From Epiperipatus broadwayi (taxonomy: Eukaryota > Onychophora > Udeonychophora > Euonychophora > Peripatidae), in NCBI GenBank assembly GCA_028023455.1, contig JAQFVV010000013.1, forward strand, positions 8,960,411 to 9,024,410: a stretch of 64,000 nucleotides of DNA. Direction: 5' to 3'. The translations under genes and the position numbers were made by a program. The notes beneath the pieces were generated by a model. The model was given only the letters and a program-made list of their open reading frames with translations. It did not search any database and was not told the origin of the DNA. Positions 1 through 11,427 of the stretch are shown piece by piece (the stretch's first letter is position 1; each line of letters begins with the position of its first letter).

Positions 1-3000
1 AAGTTTAAACTTTTTTTTTTTTTAAATTTGTTACTATTGAAATATTTAAGCAACTTCGAGATTATCCCCTCAAATATTACTAAGCTAAGGACAAATGTGT
101 ATAAATATTTTTCAATTAAAACAGTTGTTTCTTTTGATTCCATGATGTAGCACAATAAAATAATAATATGTATATAATTATTAATTTTTAAAAAAAAATC
201 TTATCTCTTGACTTTGAATTAATTGATTAAATAAAGCACCACTAAATTTTGTTAATATTGCTCAATTTTTTTGAAGTCACTGCTTGATTATTTTTTGACA
301 TTTAACATCATTTAAAAAATGTATTTTCTAATTATATAATAATATATGTAATTTATTTTATTAATATGCATGTTAAAAATTTGTGTTTGTTCTGTGTGTG
401 TATATAACACACAAATACACATCCATAAAATCTATTGATGAAAATTCTTTTTTTTTATATATAAATAATTCAATAATTTTATTTTTATTTTTAATAAACA
501 AATAAATTACTAAATAAATTTCTACCTACCAGTATTATTTAAATTGAATATGATTGCAACTATTTTCTTTAATAATAATGTATCTCATTCAACAGATGTC
601 TCAGTATTTAAAATATCTTAATTAATTTTTATTATTATTGTTTTTACTAAATTTAGATATATTCAAATAATATTTTCAGATAGAAAACCATCACTTGTAA
701 TTTTCTATTTTTAAAATAGGATATGAAGCATTTGAAATCCTATAGATGAAAAATCTTCCATGTCTGTTTTACTTTTTTATTTAGATACTAAAATAATATT
801 TATTCATTATGGTGTATATTTTCTTAGTAATCCATATAGATCATTTTGGATTACTGAAACTATTATATTACTTTAGTTGGAGTATCATTTGAATTTTCAT
901 TTCTGGGAATTTTTCTACAAATTATTTATTATCAGATTTACAGAATATCTGTTGAAAAATTGAAAGATGATTATCTTGTACCTTTTTTTTTTTTGCTTGA
1001 TTTGTTTGGTTAGTAATTAGTAATTTATATATATGAACCATGTTAGAAAATATTTTGCTGAGAGACTTAAACTCAATTTTTAGCTATTTAAGTAAAACTT
1101 GAATTTTCAGCTATCAAATAATTTTTATAGCCTAAATACCTGGAATATATAAAAAGAAACAATCAAATTTATTATAAAATTCCACTTATTTTTATTCAGA
1201 ACAATTTCTAAAAAAACAATTCAATAAATTGTAAAATTTTAAATTATATATTAAAAGTAACATTTTTTTTTTGTATATATAATATACAATATATAATGTA
1301 ATGCTATATTTATCATCTTGTAATAATTTGTAATAATTGATTATTTTTTTATTTATTATTGTTAATTGTAAAAAACTATTTTCAAAAGATTATTAGAATA
1401 TTTTTTTAACTATCTATATTATAATAGAACGTTGGCAATCCGAAGTGTGATTTAGTACCAGACTGGTTAAAGATTTTGTTTGAATCCTGATACTTAATAT
1501 TGGATATTCTAATTGAATAAATTTAATTAATCTCGTGTTGCTTCATCTTGTCATAATATATACATTTGAGTTGTGATTTATTATCTGTTGTCATTTATTG
1601 AATATCTAGATTTAATAGCAATTTTTACAACAAACCAAAGACAGAAAATCTTATTTTGATTACATGCAGAATTGTTTGCTAATAAAAAATATTTTAAAAT
1701 AAATTCACAGAAAATATTAAAAAAATTTATTATTTAAAAATATTAACAGTATTACATGTGAATAGTGTAATATTACTATGGAAATCGATATATTGTTAAT
1801 ATAATGTTTTATTTGAATATCCTTGAGAATTAACTGGGATAAATTAATTCAATATATCCAAACTTCTTAAATTATTGGGTCAAAAACATTAGTGTTTGAT
1901 GTTTTCAAGCCATTGAATAGATGAAAAACAATCCTTTTTGCCAAGTAGCACAATCATCATGGTTTCACTGAATTTTCGATATTTGCACTAGAGGAGATAT
2001 AAGAGATTACTGCTATCTAATAGAAGAAAAAAATATGTAAACTTAAAAACAACATTAATAAATAATTGATTTATTTAATGTATTTTGAAAGAATTGATTG
2101 TCTTCTGTTTCTATAAAGCAGAAATGCTGTTTTATCTTGTAATAGTCATGGAGATTTTAAGAAATAGCATTATTGAGACCTTTACATTATAAATAGATTG
2201 AAAGAAAAGGGCAGTAGGTAGAATAAATGCTACATTATTTAAAAATCGAATTTAAATATAGACTATCCAAATTATATTATTATAAATAAACAGTGATATA
2301 ATGCAGCAGTTTATGTATCACACTTTTAAAATAACTTTTATTATAATAGTTAAAATAAGCTAAATGATTTATTCTTATAGTAAAGTATTTTTTATAAAAT
2401 ATGCGTATATTGTATATATTGTAATAAATTTTAATGGAGTTATTTTAACTTTGAAACATTGCCATTAACAAAAAAATAATAAAAATTGTGTCTATTCTGA
2501 AATTATTTAAAACGCTAATGTTTTTTGTTTTGTGGTCAAATAGTGCAAAAATTTAATATAATAAATTTACTCTAAAAATGAAATAATTTTAAGAGAATAA
2601 ATTAAGAATTTAAATAGTTCAATATTTTAAAATTATTGTAACACATCATTTTTAAATACTAGCACATATTTCTAATTCTGCATGTATATGCACATCATTT
2701 TTAAAAACGAATATTAATAGCATTCTTGTTTTTTGCCATTTAATCTTTTTATATGTATGAAATGAAAATTTAGTGGAATAATTTAATTTTAAATGTAATA
2801 CTAACATGAACAGTACCAATTTTTATTGTATACATATATCATTCTTTTTTATTTATTACATTTAAAATTTGTTGGAAAGATCAAAAACTATTAAAATTTA
2901 TTGAGAAAATAAAATTAGATTATTTTGGATAAGATTATAATCAATAAAAAGCAATAAGAAAGAGAAACTAGCTTGAGAATTCCAAATTGTTGCTTGAAAT

Positions 3001-5296
3001 TATGTCTGGAACTTAATCTTTAGTTGCATTATTCTATATATTTAATATATTTCTTTGCATGATCTTCAAATGATTTTTTCTTTTAAGTTAGCTTAGTTCT
3101 GCTTATATAAATTGATTACAATATGTTTATTATAATTGAATTTATTTTGTATAGATTTTCTTTTTTACCATGTAAAATTAAGCAGTTATACACCAAGGAT
3201 AGTAATTATAACATTACTTATATATTTTTAATTAGACAACCATTGTACAGGTTGATATTGCAGTTATTTTTATAAACAATCATCTAAGATTTTATGCACT
3301 GTCTTGGAGATTTATTTTTTGTTTTATAATTCTTGGTGTTTTTATCTGATTTTTTGAATTTATAACATTTTATTTACTGTAAAAGTGGTGATAAATTTAG
3401 TATATATTTATAATCCATACTTTTATATCTCATTAATACTCCATAATATTTGAAATGTTTATAAATTGATAGTTATTAGAAGTGAAGAATAATAGTATGA
3501 CTTTTAGTCTAATTTTGTAGGGGTTTTAATCAATCTTTGTGAGAGATTTTATTTTTTAATATTAGGACAGATATAGTCGATAAAAATTAACCAACAGCAT
3601 ATAATTAATAAAGATTAGACATTTCTTCTTAACTTACTGAATTAATAATTCATATTTCTGCATGACATCTTGATTTAAAACTTGATTTTTTATAATAACA
3701 GACAATGCTAAAATATGCTTTCTATGATTTAGATTAATGCTAGAGTGACAGATTGAACTTAAGAGGTTTGTATATCAGTTACCAGTTGAGATAAAAATAT
3801 GCTCTAAAGTAGTAAATTAAGTTTTTTTTTGCAAATATTCCTTATATGCCAATTAGTCTCAATAACTTAGATTGTAAAGGTGTAAGAAAGTAATTAAATT
3901 TACATAAATTTTTTTCTTTATACACCTGGGTCTCATTTTATGCGGTAGATAAAGTTCCTCAGAAAACGCACAAAAGAAATAGCACAAAAATAAACTTGAC
4001 TTACCTTGAAAAAATGGGGGATAGGTTCTGTAATTTTCAGAAATCGGCATAAAAGCAAAGCAACAATGAAAAATTACTTTAAAATTTGTATTAAAAAAAA
4101 TAAGGAAATAAAGTATGGCCAATAAGAAATTTCAAATATTTGAAAAAAATTAATATAAGACAATTTTTTTTACTTTTTTTGTTGACTACAGTATTTAATT
4201 TTACATTTTTTCATACATTCTTTAATCATTACCACTATTTGACAATATGCGGTCGTTTGTCAACTGGTAAGAAATCAGATTCATGACGTGATGTACAACT
4301 AGTGCAGCTTTCAGTCTTGTGCTGTGTTAATGGTTTTCTGTTTCTATATTAAAAAAATGAGATTGCAATCAAAACAAAAAGATTATACATTATCATTAGA
4401 AAGATTATTTTCAGTTTATAAAATCAATAAAATCTTCGTTATTATTTATTTTAAAAATCTAAAAATATATTTATTTCTGTTATATTTAACAAAATATGTT
4501 TTAAAAGTTAAAATTTTTGAATATCTATTGCGATATTTTTATACATATGGATAAATCTATTATTATTATTATTTATTCATTAGTATAACTAGGTTATTTA
4601 TATAGAAGCTAAGATTCTAAATACAGCTTCAGGCCATATTCACGTTAGCTGCTAATATAGCATTATATTTTTGAAAAAAAAAAAAAGTATTTCAAGCCAA
4701 AATAAGTTATTAATAATTTAAATTTCTTGATATCTAATAAACATAGAGACATATGAAAGATATTAAGAAAAAACATGAATTGCATAACTTCAAAATCGCA
4801 TTAAAATAATTGCATAAAATGAGACCCATGTGTATATATATTTTTTGCTTTAAAGCAGAAAGAATAATTAGACAATAAAAGTACAATAGCATGATTAAAT
4901 AATAATGTTTTATTATTGTTGATGATAATTATTCTTTTACAATTTATTTCAGTTCTCAATTTTAGAGCTACACCGTAAACTAATGTATACATCCATATAA
5001 CAAATCCATTCATTCTATTAGAACATTGGGTAAATTGGAAAATATTTAAATTTAAAACATTATTTTTGAAAATTAGAATTTCTCATCATTTTATAGAGGT
5101 CATTTCAATAAATGAGTGGTGATGTCCCAAAATAGTCAAGTAGTGCCATTCACTTTTTTTTTTTAAAGTAAATTTTATATATATTATAAATATTTGCAGC
5201 TGTTAAGAATTTGGTAAGGTTTTAGGGAATAATTAATTTTTTTTAAAAAAAATAAATGGTTTCATATTAATATTTATTTTTTATTTTTATTTTTAG
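1..5296. other. AT-rich upstream DNA, probably ARGLU1 intron
   Basis: No coding exon is recognisable here on either strand. The sequence is almost entirely A/T with homopolymer runs and short (TA)n tracts. The open frames at 3859-4122, 4324-4554 and 4801-5013 have compositions expected of random AT-rich DNA. Because the exon at 5297 starts inside a codon, the preceding exon, expected to encode the RS-rich N-terminus of ARGLU1, must lie upstream. It was not found here, so this stretch is probably intron. The only islet of note is the tRNA-like relic near 1428-1500. Confidence 0.6.
1428..1500 (+). repeat. possible tRNA-derived SINE relic
   Basis: A less AT-rich islet has a run resembling a degenerate pol III A box (around TGGCAATCC and GATTTAGTACC). 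About 45 bases later, GTTTGAATCC resembles a B box (consensus GGTTCGAATCC). Spacing and order fit a decayed tRNA head, but stems do not fold well and no second copy was found, so this is weak. Confidence 0.25.
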
Positions 5297-5522
5297 TCGT
5301 CAAAAAGAATTAGAAACGAAATTAATAGAAGAAGAAACTGCTAAAAGAATAGAAGAAATTGTTGCTAAACGGGTTGAAGAAGAATTGGAAAAACGAAAAG
5401 ATGATATAGAAGCAGAGGTGTTAAGGCGAGTGGAAGAGGCAAAGAGAATTATGGAACAGCAAATGTTAGAAGAGATGGAACGGAGGAGACAAGCAGAATT
5501 AGAAGATCAGCGTAAAAAAGAG
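5297..5522 (+). CDS. ARGLU1: ARGLU1-like protein, internal coding exon (coiled-coil part)
   Basis: The exon follows a TTTTAG acceptor and ends AAAGAG|GTATTG. The first base completes a split codon, then 75 codons stay open from 5298 to 5522. The peptide begins [17 protein letters not shown] and contains [14 protein letters not shown] and [16 protein letters not shown], a continuous charged helix matching the C-terminal half of animal ARGLU1. ARGLU1 is a nuclear protein whose RS-rich N-terminus acts in pre-mRNA splicing and whose Glu/Arg-rich C-terminus contacts Mediator and nuclear receptors. Together with the exons at 21823 and 26245 it gives about 157 residues; the human protein is about 273, so the N-terminal RS domain is missing from the window. 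Identification is from memory of the family but the match is extensive. Confidence 0.93.
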
Positions 5523-5999
5523 GTATTGGCAAGTTGCTGCTATCATCAGGCTTATAATGACATGTCTTACAAAGTGAAATTCAAAATTTTGGAAAAAAAA
5601 TATAAAATTTGCAATTAAATCAAAGTAGAGTATTTATTTTAATGCTCATTTAAACTAATGCTCTTAGATATCATAAAGTAGAATGTAGCTATATGTAAAG
5701 AAATTGTCTCAATTTAGTTTATATTTAAATGCTTTTTACATTAATTTTTATTATTTTAATTTAGAATTATTGTTCATTTGATTAATTGTAATTTATTTAG
5801 TTATAGAAATTTTAAGTATGATTTTTTAAGTGCTTATAATTTTCAAACTCTATTTTGATGCTAATTTTTTGTAAATAGCAAACTTCTCAAATTTTTTTTT
5901 TTTCATATTCAAAAAGAGATATGTCATTGTTAGCCAGTAATTATATTTTCCAAAAATAGTTTAAATAAATTAATTCAATTCTTTAGCTTTCCTTCGCAG

Positions 6000-6117
6000 C
6001 ATGTATAGAATCCTGCTGATAATGTGACAAAATGCAGGAATTGATTTTACTTTGTAAATTTCCCAGCAGTTTCTTCTAGGTTGCATCCATCTTAATGAAT
6101 CAAGATACTTCATGCAA
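6000..6117 (+). other. candidate cassette (poison) exon in ARGLU1-like intron
   Basis: A pyrimidine-rich acceptor (CTTTCCTTCGCAG, ending 5999) is followed by a distinctly less AT-rich stretch up to a possible donor CATGCAA|GTACCT at 6118. The upstream coding exon ends on a codon boundary, so inclusion would read CAT GTA TAG and stop at the third codon. Human ARGLU1 is known to contain an ultraconserved intronic element that controls alternative splicing and lowers its own mRNA. Whether this islet is the counterpart is inference. No transcript evidence is available. Confidence 0.3.
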
Positions 6118-6379
6118 GTACCTTTCTGTAATTTTTTATTTGATATGGCTTTTATGAGACAGAAAGGTTTTTCTTTCCATTGTTTTTTTTTTTTTTTTTA
6201 AAAAAAAAACAAAAAAAAAACTTTTTCATTTTAGCAAAAAAGAAAAACAAAATGATTCAACTGTTATGGGAGATAAAAAAAAAACAACATTTTAATTCAG
6301 ATTTTAAAATATTATATAGGTTCTTTTTTTAAAAAAAAGAAAAAAAAAATAGTCATTTTTGCTTTAAATACTTGGGCTT

Positions 6380-6560
6380 GGGACTTTGAATAATTTATTT
6401 TATTTTGTCAAGCCAATACCTTTTTTGTTGGCTTATGCATATTAAAGCAATGAAGATTGAGAAGTTGCAGAAAAATTTCAGGCAGTTTCCGGCATTGGTG
6501 TGTTTTGCTGAAAGCTCCGGTCAAGGTACCCTGTATTTTCCTCTTTTTAATTCTTTTCTG
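6380..6560 (+). other. second less AT-rich intronic islet
   Basis: This short stretch with mixed composition includes GAAGTTGCAG followed by TTTCAGGCAG and, about 45 bases on, GTCAAG|GTACCC, which could act as splice sites. It lies in the same intron as the candidate cassette at 6000-6117 and could belong to the same regulatory region. No coding frame is supported. Confidence 0.2.
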
Positions 6561-6784
6561 TATTTATAACTTTATATATGTTATATATATATATTTGATA
6601 ATGCAAAAATAATTTTTGCAGTTTATAAGTTGATATTTATAAACTTTTGCTATTTTGCTTACAGATAGATAGATATTCAACAATATATATATATTACTTC
6701 ACCATAGTATTTGCAGATTTTTTGTTTAAATGTTTACATATGTAAATTGTATACATATATATCTATGTGTGAGTGTTTATATAT

Positions 6785-7075
6785 ATAAAGGTGAAGAATC
6801 CCGTGGACACATCCATTTTCCAAACCTACATCCAGGGTTCAAATGTAGATTGGGTAAAATATGAAAATTCTTTTAGGTTTCAGTCAGTTCAGGATTTTTT
6901 TTGTGGTAGTTGGCCTATTCCTGTTAACCATTCAATATTGGTCAATAAATAGGTGTCTACCTGCTCCCATGGTGAATAATTCTATCTTTTTCACTGTTCA
7001 TCTAGAAGGAGGATGATAGGTATGTCTACTAGAGAGGTGTTAATCTGCAGTGGATTATTTAAAGGCTGTTTTGTT
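6785..7075. repeat. unclassified repeat-like islet
   Basis: About 290 bases of clearly lower AT content begin GTGAAGAATCCCGTGGACAC and include CCAGGGTTCAAATG, which faintly resembles a tRNA B box. No ORF, terminal repeat or second copy was found in the window. It could be a SINE or other repeat remnant. Confidence 0.3.
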
Positions 7076-7998
7076 CTTTATAAAGATAAGAATAAAAATA
7101 ATTAAATAAAATATTGAAACTGAATAATAAAAATAAATATCAAAATGTAAATGTTCAAAATTAAGTTATTTGTAAAAATAAAATTAAAAAAAAAATTAAT
7201 TAAAGCATACATTTTGAACAATATATAAAACATTAAATTATCATTGTTTAAAAAAAAAACTAAAATAATGCTAAATAAATATGTATTGTAAGGGAAAGTT
7301 TATGGTAACCAGTGTTTGCACTTACAGTTTATCTAAAAGTATAAAGATCTTTATTTGATCTCTAAAATTTTCTCAGCACTTATACATAGTGAGATAAGTT
7401 GCACCATCATCTACCTGTGAAAACAGATATATATCTTTGATTCTTTGTATTTAGATATATTAATGATGCCAGTAATTATATTTGTTGATGCAAAAGTGTA
7501 AGGAATAATAACTTTCTCTAACAGATAACATTCATGTATGATACAATTATTTGTCTTTAATGAATGCAATACATTAATAGATGACTGAATTGCTAGAAAG
7601 AATATATGTTCATGGCAACTCATACATCAAATATTTATATATTAAATGATTCATAAATAGCATTATATATGTTTTATTATCTAATCAGAGCTAAACAAGA
7701 ATGTGCAATATCTTTTATATATTTGGGCACCAACAATTACATATTAAATAAATTAGGCATATATATATATATATGCTTACACTTCTTTCCCTCCTACAGA
7801 TAACTTCCATTAACATTACTCCATTTAACTAACCGACAGTTGAGATGCTTTATTCATGATTGAAACTTAACACTGAAATTTAACAATAATGAGACCCACT
7901 ATTTTTATTTAATAATGAATAAGTAATGAGATTAAATAATGAGCATGTGCATTAAATGAATACAATTTATTATTATTGTTAGTATGCATAAAAACTTA

Positions 7999-8132
7999 TA
8001 ACAATAAATCATTAAATAAACTAAAATAAATAAAAAATTTACCTTTTAACTTGGAAATTATAATCATAACAATAAATCATTAAATAAACTAAAGTAAATA
8101 AAAAGTTTACTTTTAATTTGGAAACTATGTTT
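7999..8132. repeat. tandem repeat, period 67, two copies
   Basis: The run ATAACAATAAATCATTAAAT starts at 7999 and again at 8066. Both are followed by similar AACTAAARTAAATAAAAARTTTAC and ACTTGGAAA / ATTTGGAAA segments. The copies differ at a few positions, so this is a diverged two-copy tandem duplication in intronic DNA just left of the LINE insertion. Confidence 0.75.
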
Positions 8133-8309
8133 TGATTTTGAACAAAGCTATTAAAAGAAAATAATATATCTTTGTAATTATGTGATAGAAATGATTGTTC
8201 TCATTATAAAAGAGTAATACATTTTATATCACTTGTTATAAAGATATAAACAATGACATGCATTAGGAGTCAATACACGCATTTCTTGTGCACATATTTA
8301 CTCTTGTTT

Positions 8310-8321
8310 ATTCATGGCTAA
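8310..8321. repeat. left target-site duplication of LINE
   Basis: The sequence ATTCATGGCTAA is identical to 10473-10484. The minus-strand endonuclease frame runs into it, so its last few residues (SHE) are flank rather than element. Confidence 0.88.
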
Positions 8322-8660
8322 CATGTATCTTACATCTTACTAATCGATGATCACTTCCTGTGTTAAATTTATTAAGAACATTGCAATCTTGAAATATGTA
8401 TTTTCTGTTAGTCAAAATATAATCCAATTCTGCTGTACCTTCATTTGGATGCTTCCATGTCCATTTCCTTTTAACATTTTTCTCAAAAAAAGAATTCATA
8501 ATATAAAGTTTTTCTTTTTCTGCAAACTCCACAAGTCTATGTCCTCTCTCATTTCTATTACCATAACCAAAATTACCTACAGCATTTTCATCTTTCATTT
8601 ATTTACCAATTCTAGCATTAAAGTCTCCCATAACAATTTTAAAATGTTGTTTACTCTGAT
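8322..8660 (-). pseudogene. LINE apurinic-like endonuclease fragment (inverted)
   Basis: On the minus strand the peptide contains MGDFNARIG followed by a stop, then an open run from 8598 to 8308 with RNERGHRLVEFAEKEKLYIMN, TWKHPNEGTAELDYILTNRK and, near the end, TGSDHRLVRCKI. GDFNA and SDHRLV are the metal-binding and catalytic motifs of the exonuclease-endonuclease-phosphatase fold in LINE endonucleases. The fold nicks target DNA for integration. The N-terminal half is absent. The stop after GDFNARIGK shows decay. Orientation is opposite to the RT part of the same insertion. Confidence 0.85.
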
Positions 8661-10472
8661 AAAAAAAAAAAAAACAATGATGCATTAAAAAAGATTGAAT
8701 ATCTCGAATTTTATAAAATGGTGCGGAAAAGAGTTGAAAATGATATAAGAAAGTATAATTGTGAACTAGCAAAGAAAGCTGTAGAAGAGAATAAAAGTCT
8801 AAAGAGTGTAAAACAACATTTTGGTATTGGTAGGAAATTTATATCTGCAATAAGAAAAAAAAGATGGCATTATTACTAAAAAGACAGATGACATCATGAA
8901 ATGTGTAGAAAACTTCTATCAAGAATTATGTAGTAATAAAGAACAAGTGCCTCCTATATCTATTATATCTTCCAAATTGCCCAGAATTTTGAATAGGAAG
9001 TGAGACATGCAATTAAATTTATGAAGAAAGGGAAGGCTCCAGGTAATGATGGAATTATAATTGATATATTAAAAAAAGCAGGTGAAGAAATAGAAATTTT
9101 TTTTTAGCAAAGTTATATACCTAATGTCTAAATGATAAAGATGTACCAGATGATTGGAAAAACAGTATTAATATTAATATTTAAAAAAGATGATAAAGAA
9201 GATATTAGAAATTACAGACCTATCAGTCTTTTATCAGTTTTATACAAAATTTTTACTAAGATAATTATAACTCGTCTACAGAAAATACTGGATTTCCACC
9301 AACCAAGAGAACAAGCTGGATTTAAAAGTGGTTTTAGTACAGTAGATCATATCCAGGTATTGAGAGAAGTTTAGAAAGGACAAATGAATATGAATTGCCA
9401 TTATGCTTAGGATTTGTAGATTATGAAAAGGCATTTGATTCTATAAACATTTCTTCTGTGATTAAAGCATTGGATCATCAAGGTGTAGATCCAGGATATT
9501 GTCATATTTTAAAGAATGTTTATAAAAATGCAACAACAACAATTAGATTACATAATGATAGTAGGAAAATCAACATTGAAAAGGGTGTAAGACAGAGTGA
9601 CTTCATATCTTCAAAACTTTTTACAACAGTGCTGCAAGAAGTATTTTGTGGATTAAAATGGGAAGCTAAAGGAGTGAAAGAAAATGGAGATTATTTAAGT
9701 CATTTAGATTTTGCAGATGATATAGTTGTTTTTGCAAATAATGCTTTAGAGTTACAGGAAATGTTGCAGGAGTTATCAGATGAAAGTAGGACTAAAGATA
9801 AATGTTAAAAAGACTAAAGTAATGATTAACAGGTTTTCTCAAAATATGAAAATAAAGATTGATTATGATGAGTTAGAAGAATTTAACAGTTACAAATATC
9901 TTGGTCAGATTATTAATACAGATGGAAACATAATGGATGAAATTAATCATAGAATTAAACTTGGTTGGAGTGCTTTTGGTAGAAATAACTTGAAACTAAA
10001 AGGAAATATGCCTATGTGTTTGAAAAGGAAGGTTTTTAATAAATGTGTTTTGCCAGTTTTTACTTATGGATCTGAGACTTGGACACTTAATAAAAGAGCA
10101 ATACAGAGACTTCAGACCACTCAAATAATTATGGAGAGATGCATGTTGGGAGTAACAAAAAGAGATCGAAAACGCAATGTATGGGTAAGAGAACAAATAG
10201 GTGTTACTGACCTCTTTGAAAAAATTAAAAGATTGAAGTGGAGTTGCGCTGGACATATTGCTAGAAGAGATGATAATAGATGGACAATTGAAATTTTAAA
10301 CTGGATTCCAAGAGACTGTAAAAGACCCAGAAGGAGACCACATAAGATGGATGGATGAAATAAGAAAGTGTGCAGGGGTGACATGGAGAAGAGAAGCTAA
10401 TGATAGGAAAAGATGGATTGAACTTGGAGAGACCTTCATCCTGCAGTGGATTGATAATGATTGATGATGATG
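8661..10472 (+). pseudogene. LINE reverse transcriptase and C-terminal region, frameshifted
   Basis: Segments in different frames read in order: a linker with EFYKMVRKRVENDIRKYN, then KGKAPGNDGI, then RNYRPISLLSVLYKIFTK (9132-9374), QAGFKSGFSTVDHI, then FVDYEKAFDS and the catalytic box HLDFADDIVVFA at about 9701-9735 (9395-9808). A third segment (9780-10358) has FNSYKYLGQIINTDG, TYGSETWTLNK and LKWSCAGHIARRDDNRW. These are the RT fingers, palm and C-terminal domain of RTE-like LINEs, whose enzyme copies element RNA at the nicked target. A stop near 9372 and frame changes near 9375-9395 and 9790 inactivate it. The FADD catalytic residues themselves are intact. Confidence 0.9.
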
Positions 10473-10484
10473 ATTCATGGCTAA
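10473..10484. repeat. right target-site duplication of LINE
   Basis: ATTCATGGCTAA directly follows the TGA-rich LINE tail and is identical to 8310-8321. Confidence 0.88.
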
Positions 10485-11267
10485 GTGTGAAATATCACAG
10501 AGATATGAGTTACCCACTTGGGTCTGTATCAGGAAAGAAAACATTAATCTTCCATAATTTTATGCTAATATATTACCAATATTCAGTCATGGCAATTCTG
10601 TATATAAGCATAACAAATTGTACTCCTAGCTTTTTAAGTGCATTCTCCTTACCAGACTGTGGTTACCATATAACATCATCAGATATAATAAAATGCTAGT
10701 TAGCTAATAATAATGGCAAGATGCTCTTCTGCAGGGCTTATACTATTTTCTCTGTAATACTCATTTAAATTAAATGGCCTTTTTATCCAGAGATAAATAA
10801 ATACATAACATATAACATAACAATGCATTATCTATCAAAAACAAAGATCCTCTATCATAATGACACCAAACATGATTGAACATTTGAATGAATTTGATAG
10901 ATCCCTCAGATTAATTTATATAAATTAATAATGTCATATAGGCACATCATGTGTTTGTCCTGCATGTTTAGTTAATAATGTTTAACATTCATCTATTAGT
11001 CCATTGAATTTATCTATTTCTCATGCCATAAATTTATATATAAGCTATAACAAGTTACTTATTATTAACATTTACAAATACTTTTGAGTGTTATCTCTTT
11101 ATTTATTTTAATTTTAAACTACATATAGCAAAATTATGTCCAAGTAGATTCCAAATAACTGGACATAAATATACGTATATATTTGACTTGTAATTTATTT
11201 TAAAATATATAATAATAATACTTTCACATCAAAAGAAAATTAATTTGATTTTTTTTGCCTTCTATCT

Positions 11268-11375
11268 ATTAATATATAAATGTGAAAATTTGTTTGTTTG
11301 TTACTTTATAATTACAAATCCATTAATATATAAATGTGAAAATTTGTTTGTTTGTTACTTTATAATTACAACAAA
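11268..11375. repeat. tandem repeat, period 54, two near-identical copies
   Basis: ATTAATATATAAATGTGAAA begins at 11268 and at 11322. Both copies continue through TTTGTTTGTTTGTTACTTTA and ATTACAA. The near identity suggests a recent local duplication. The TTTGTTTGTTTG motif recalls ends of non-autonomous elements in other invertebrates, but no family can be assigned. Confidence 0.85.
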
Positions 11376-11427
11376 TATTGCACTATTCTTGATGAATCGC
11401 TCATGATTTTCTTCTTTTTTTTTGTCT

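Larger units (their letters stand above)
8310..10484 (+). mobile_element. RTE-like LINE insertion, 5'-inverted, with 12-bp TSDs
   Basis: The insertion spans 8322-10472. It is bounded by identical 12-bp direct repeats ATTCATGGCTAA at 8310-8321 and 10473-10484. The right end is a short-motif tail of (TGA)n type typical of RTE-clade elements (GATTGATGATGATG, about 10459-10472). The 5' third (endonuclease) lies on the minus strand and the rest (linker and reverse transcriptase) on the plus strand. They meet near 8655-8662 in an A-rich junction. This is the arrangement expected from twin priming during target-primed reverse transcription. The coding parts carry frameshifts and stops, so the copy is dead. 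The clade name is from protein motifs recalled from RTE/BovB-like elements. Confidence 0.9.

Noticed and set aside
3859-5013. Open frames at 3859-4122 (-), 4324-4554 (+) and 4801-5013 (-)
   Set aside because: Composition rich in Phe, Leu, Ile, Lys and Tyr as in random AT-rich DNA. No motif, splice context or homology was recognised.
5385-5618. Independent small gene starting at the Met at 5385
   Set aside because: It is part of the ARGLU1-like exon; homology continues upstream to 5297 and stops exactly at the splice donor.
8347-8688. Plus-strand frame 8347-8688 over the LINE
   Set aside because: Antisense shadow of the minus-strand endonuclease frame, which has the clear GDFNA and SDHRLV motifs.
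9996-10544. Minus-strand frames 9996-10256, 10121-10384 and 10296-10544
   Set aside because: Antisense shadows of the LINE reverse transcriptase on the plus strand.
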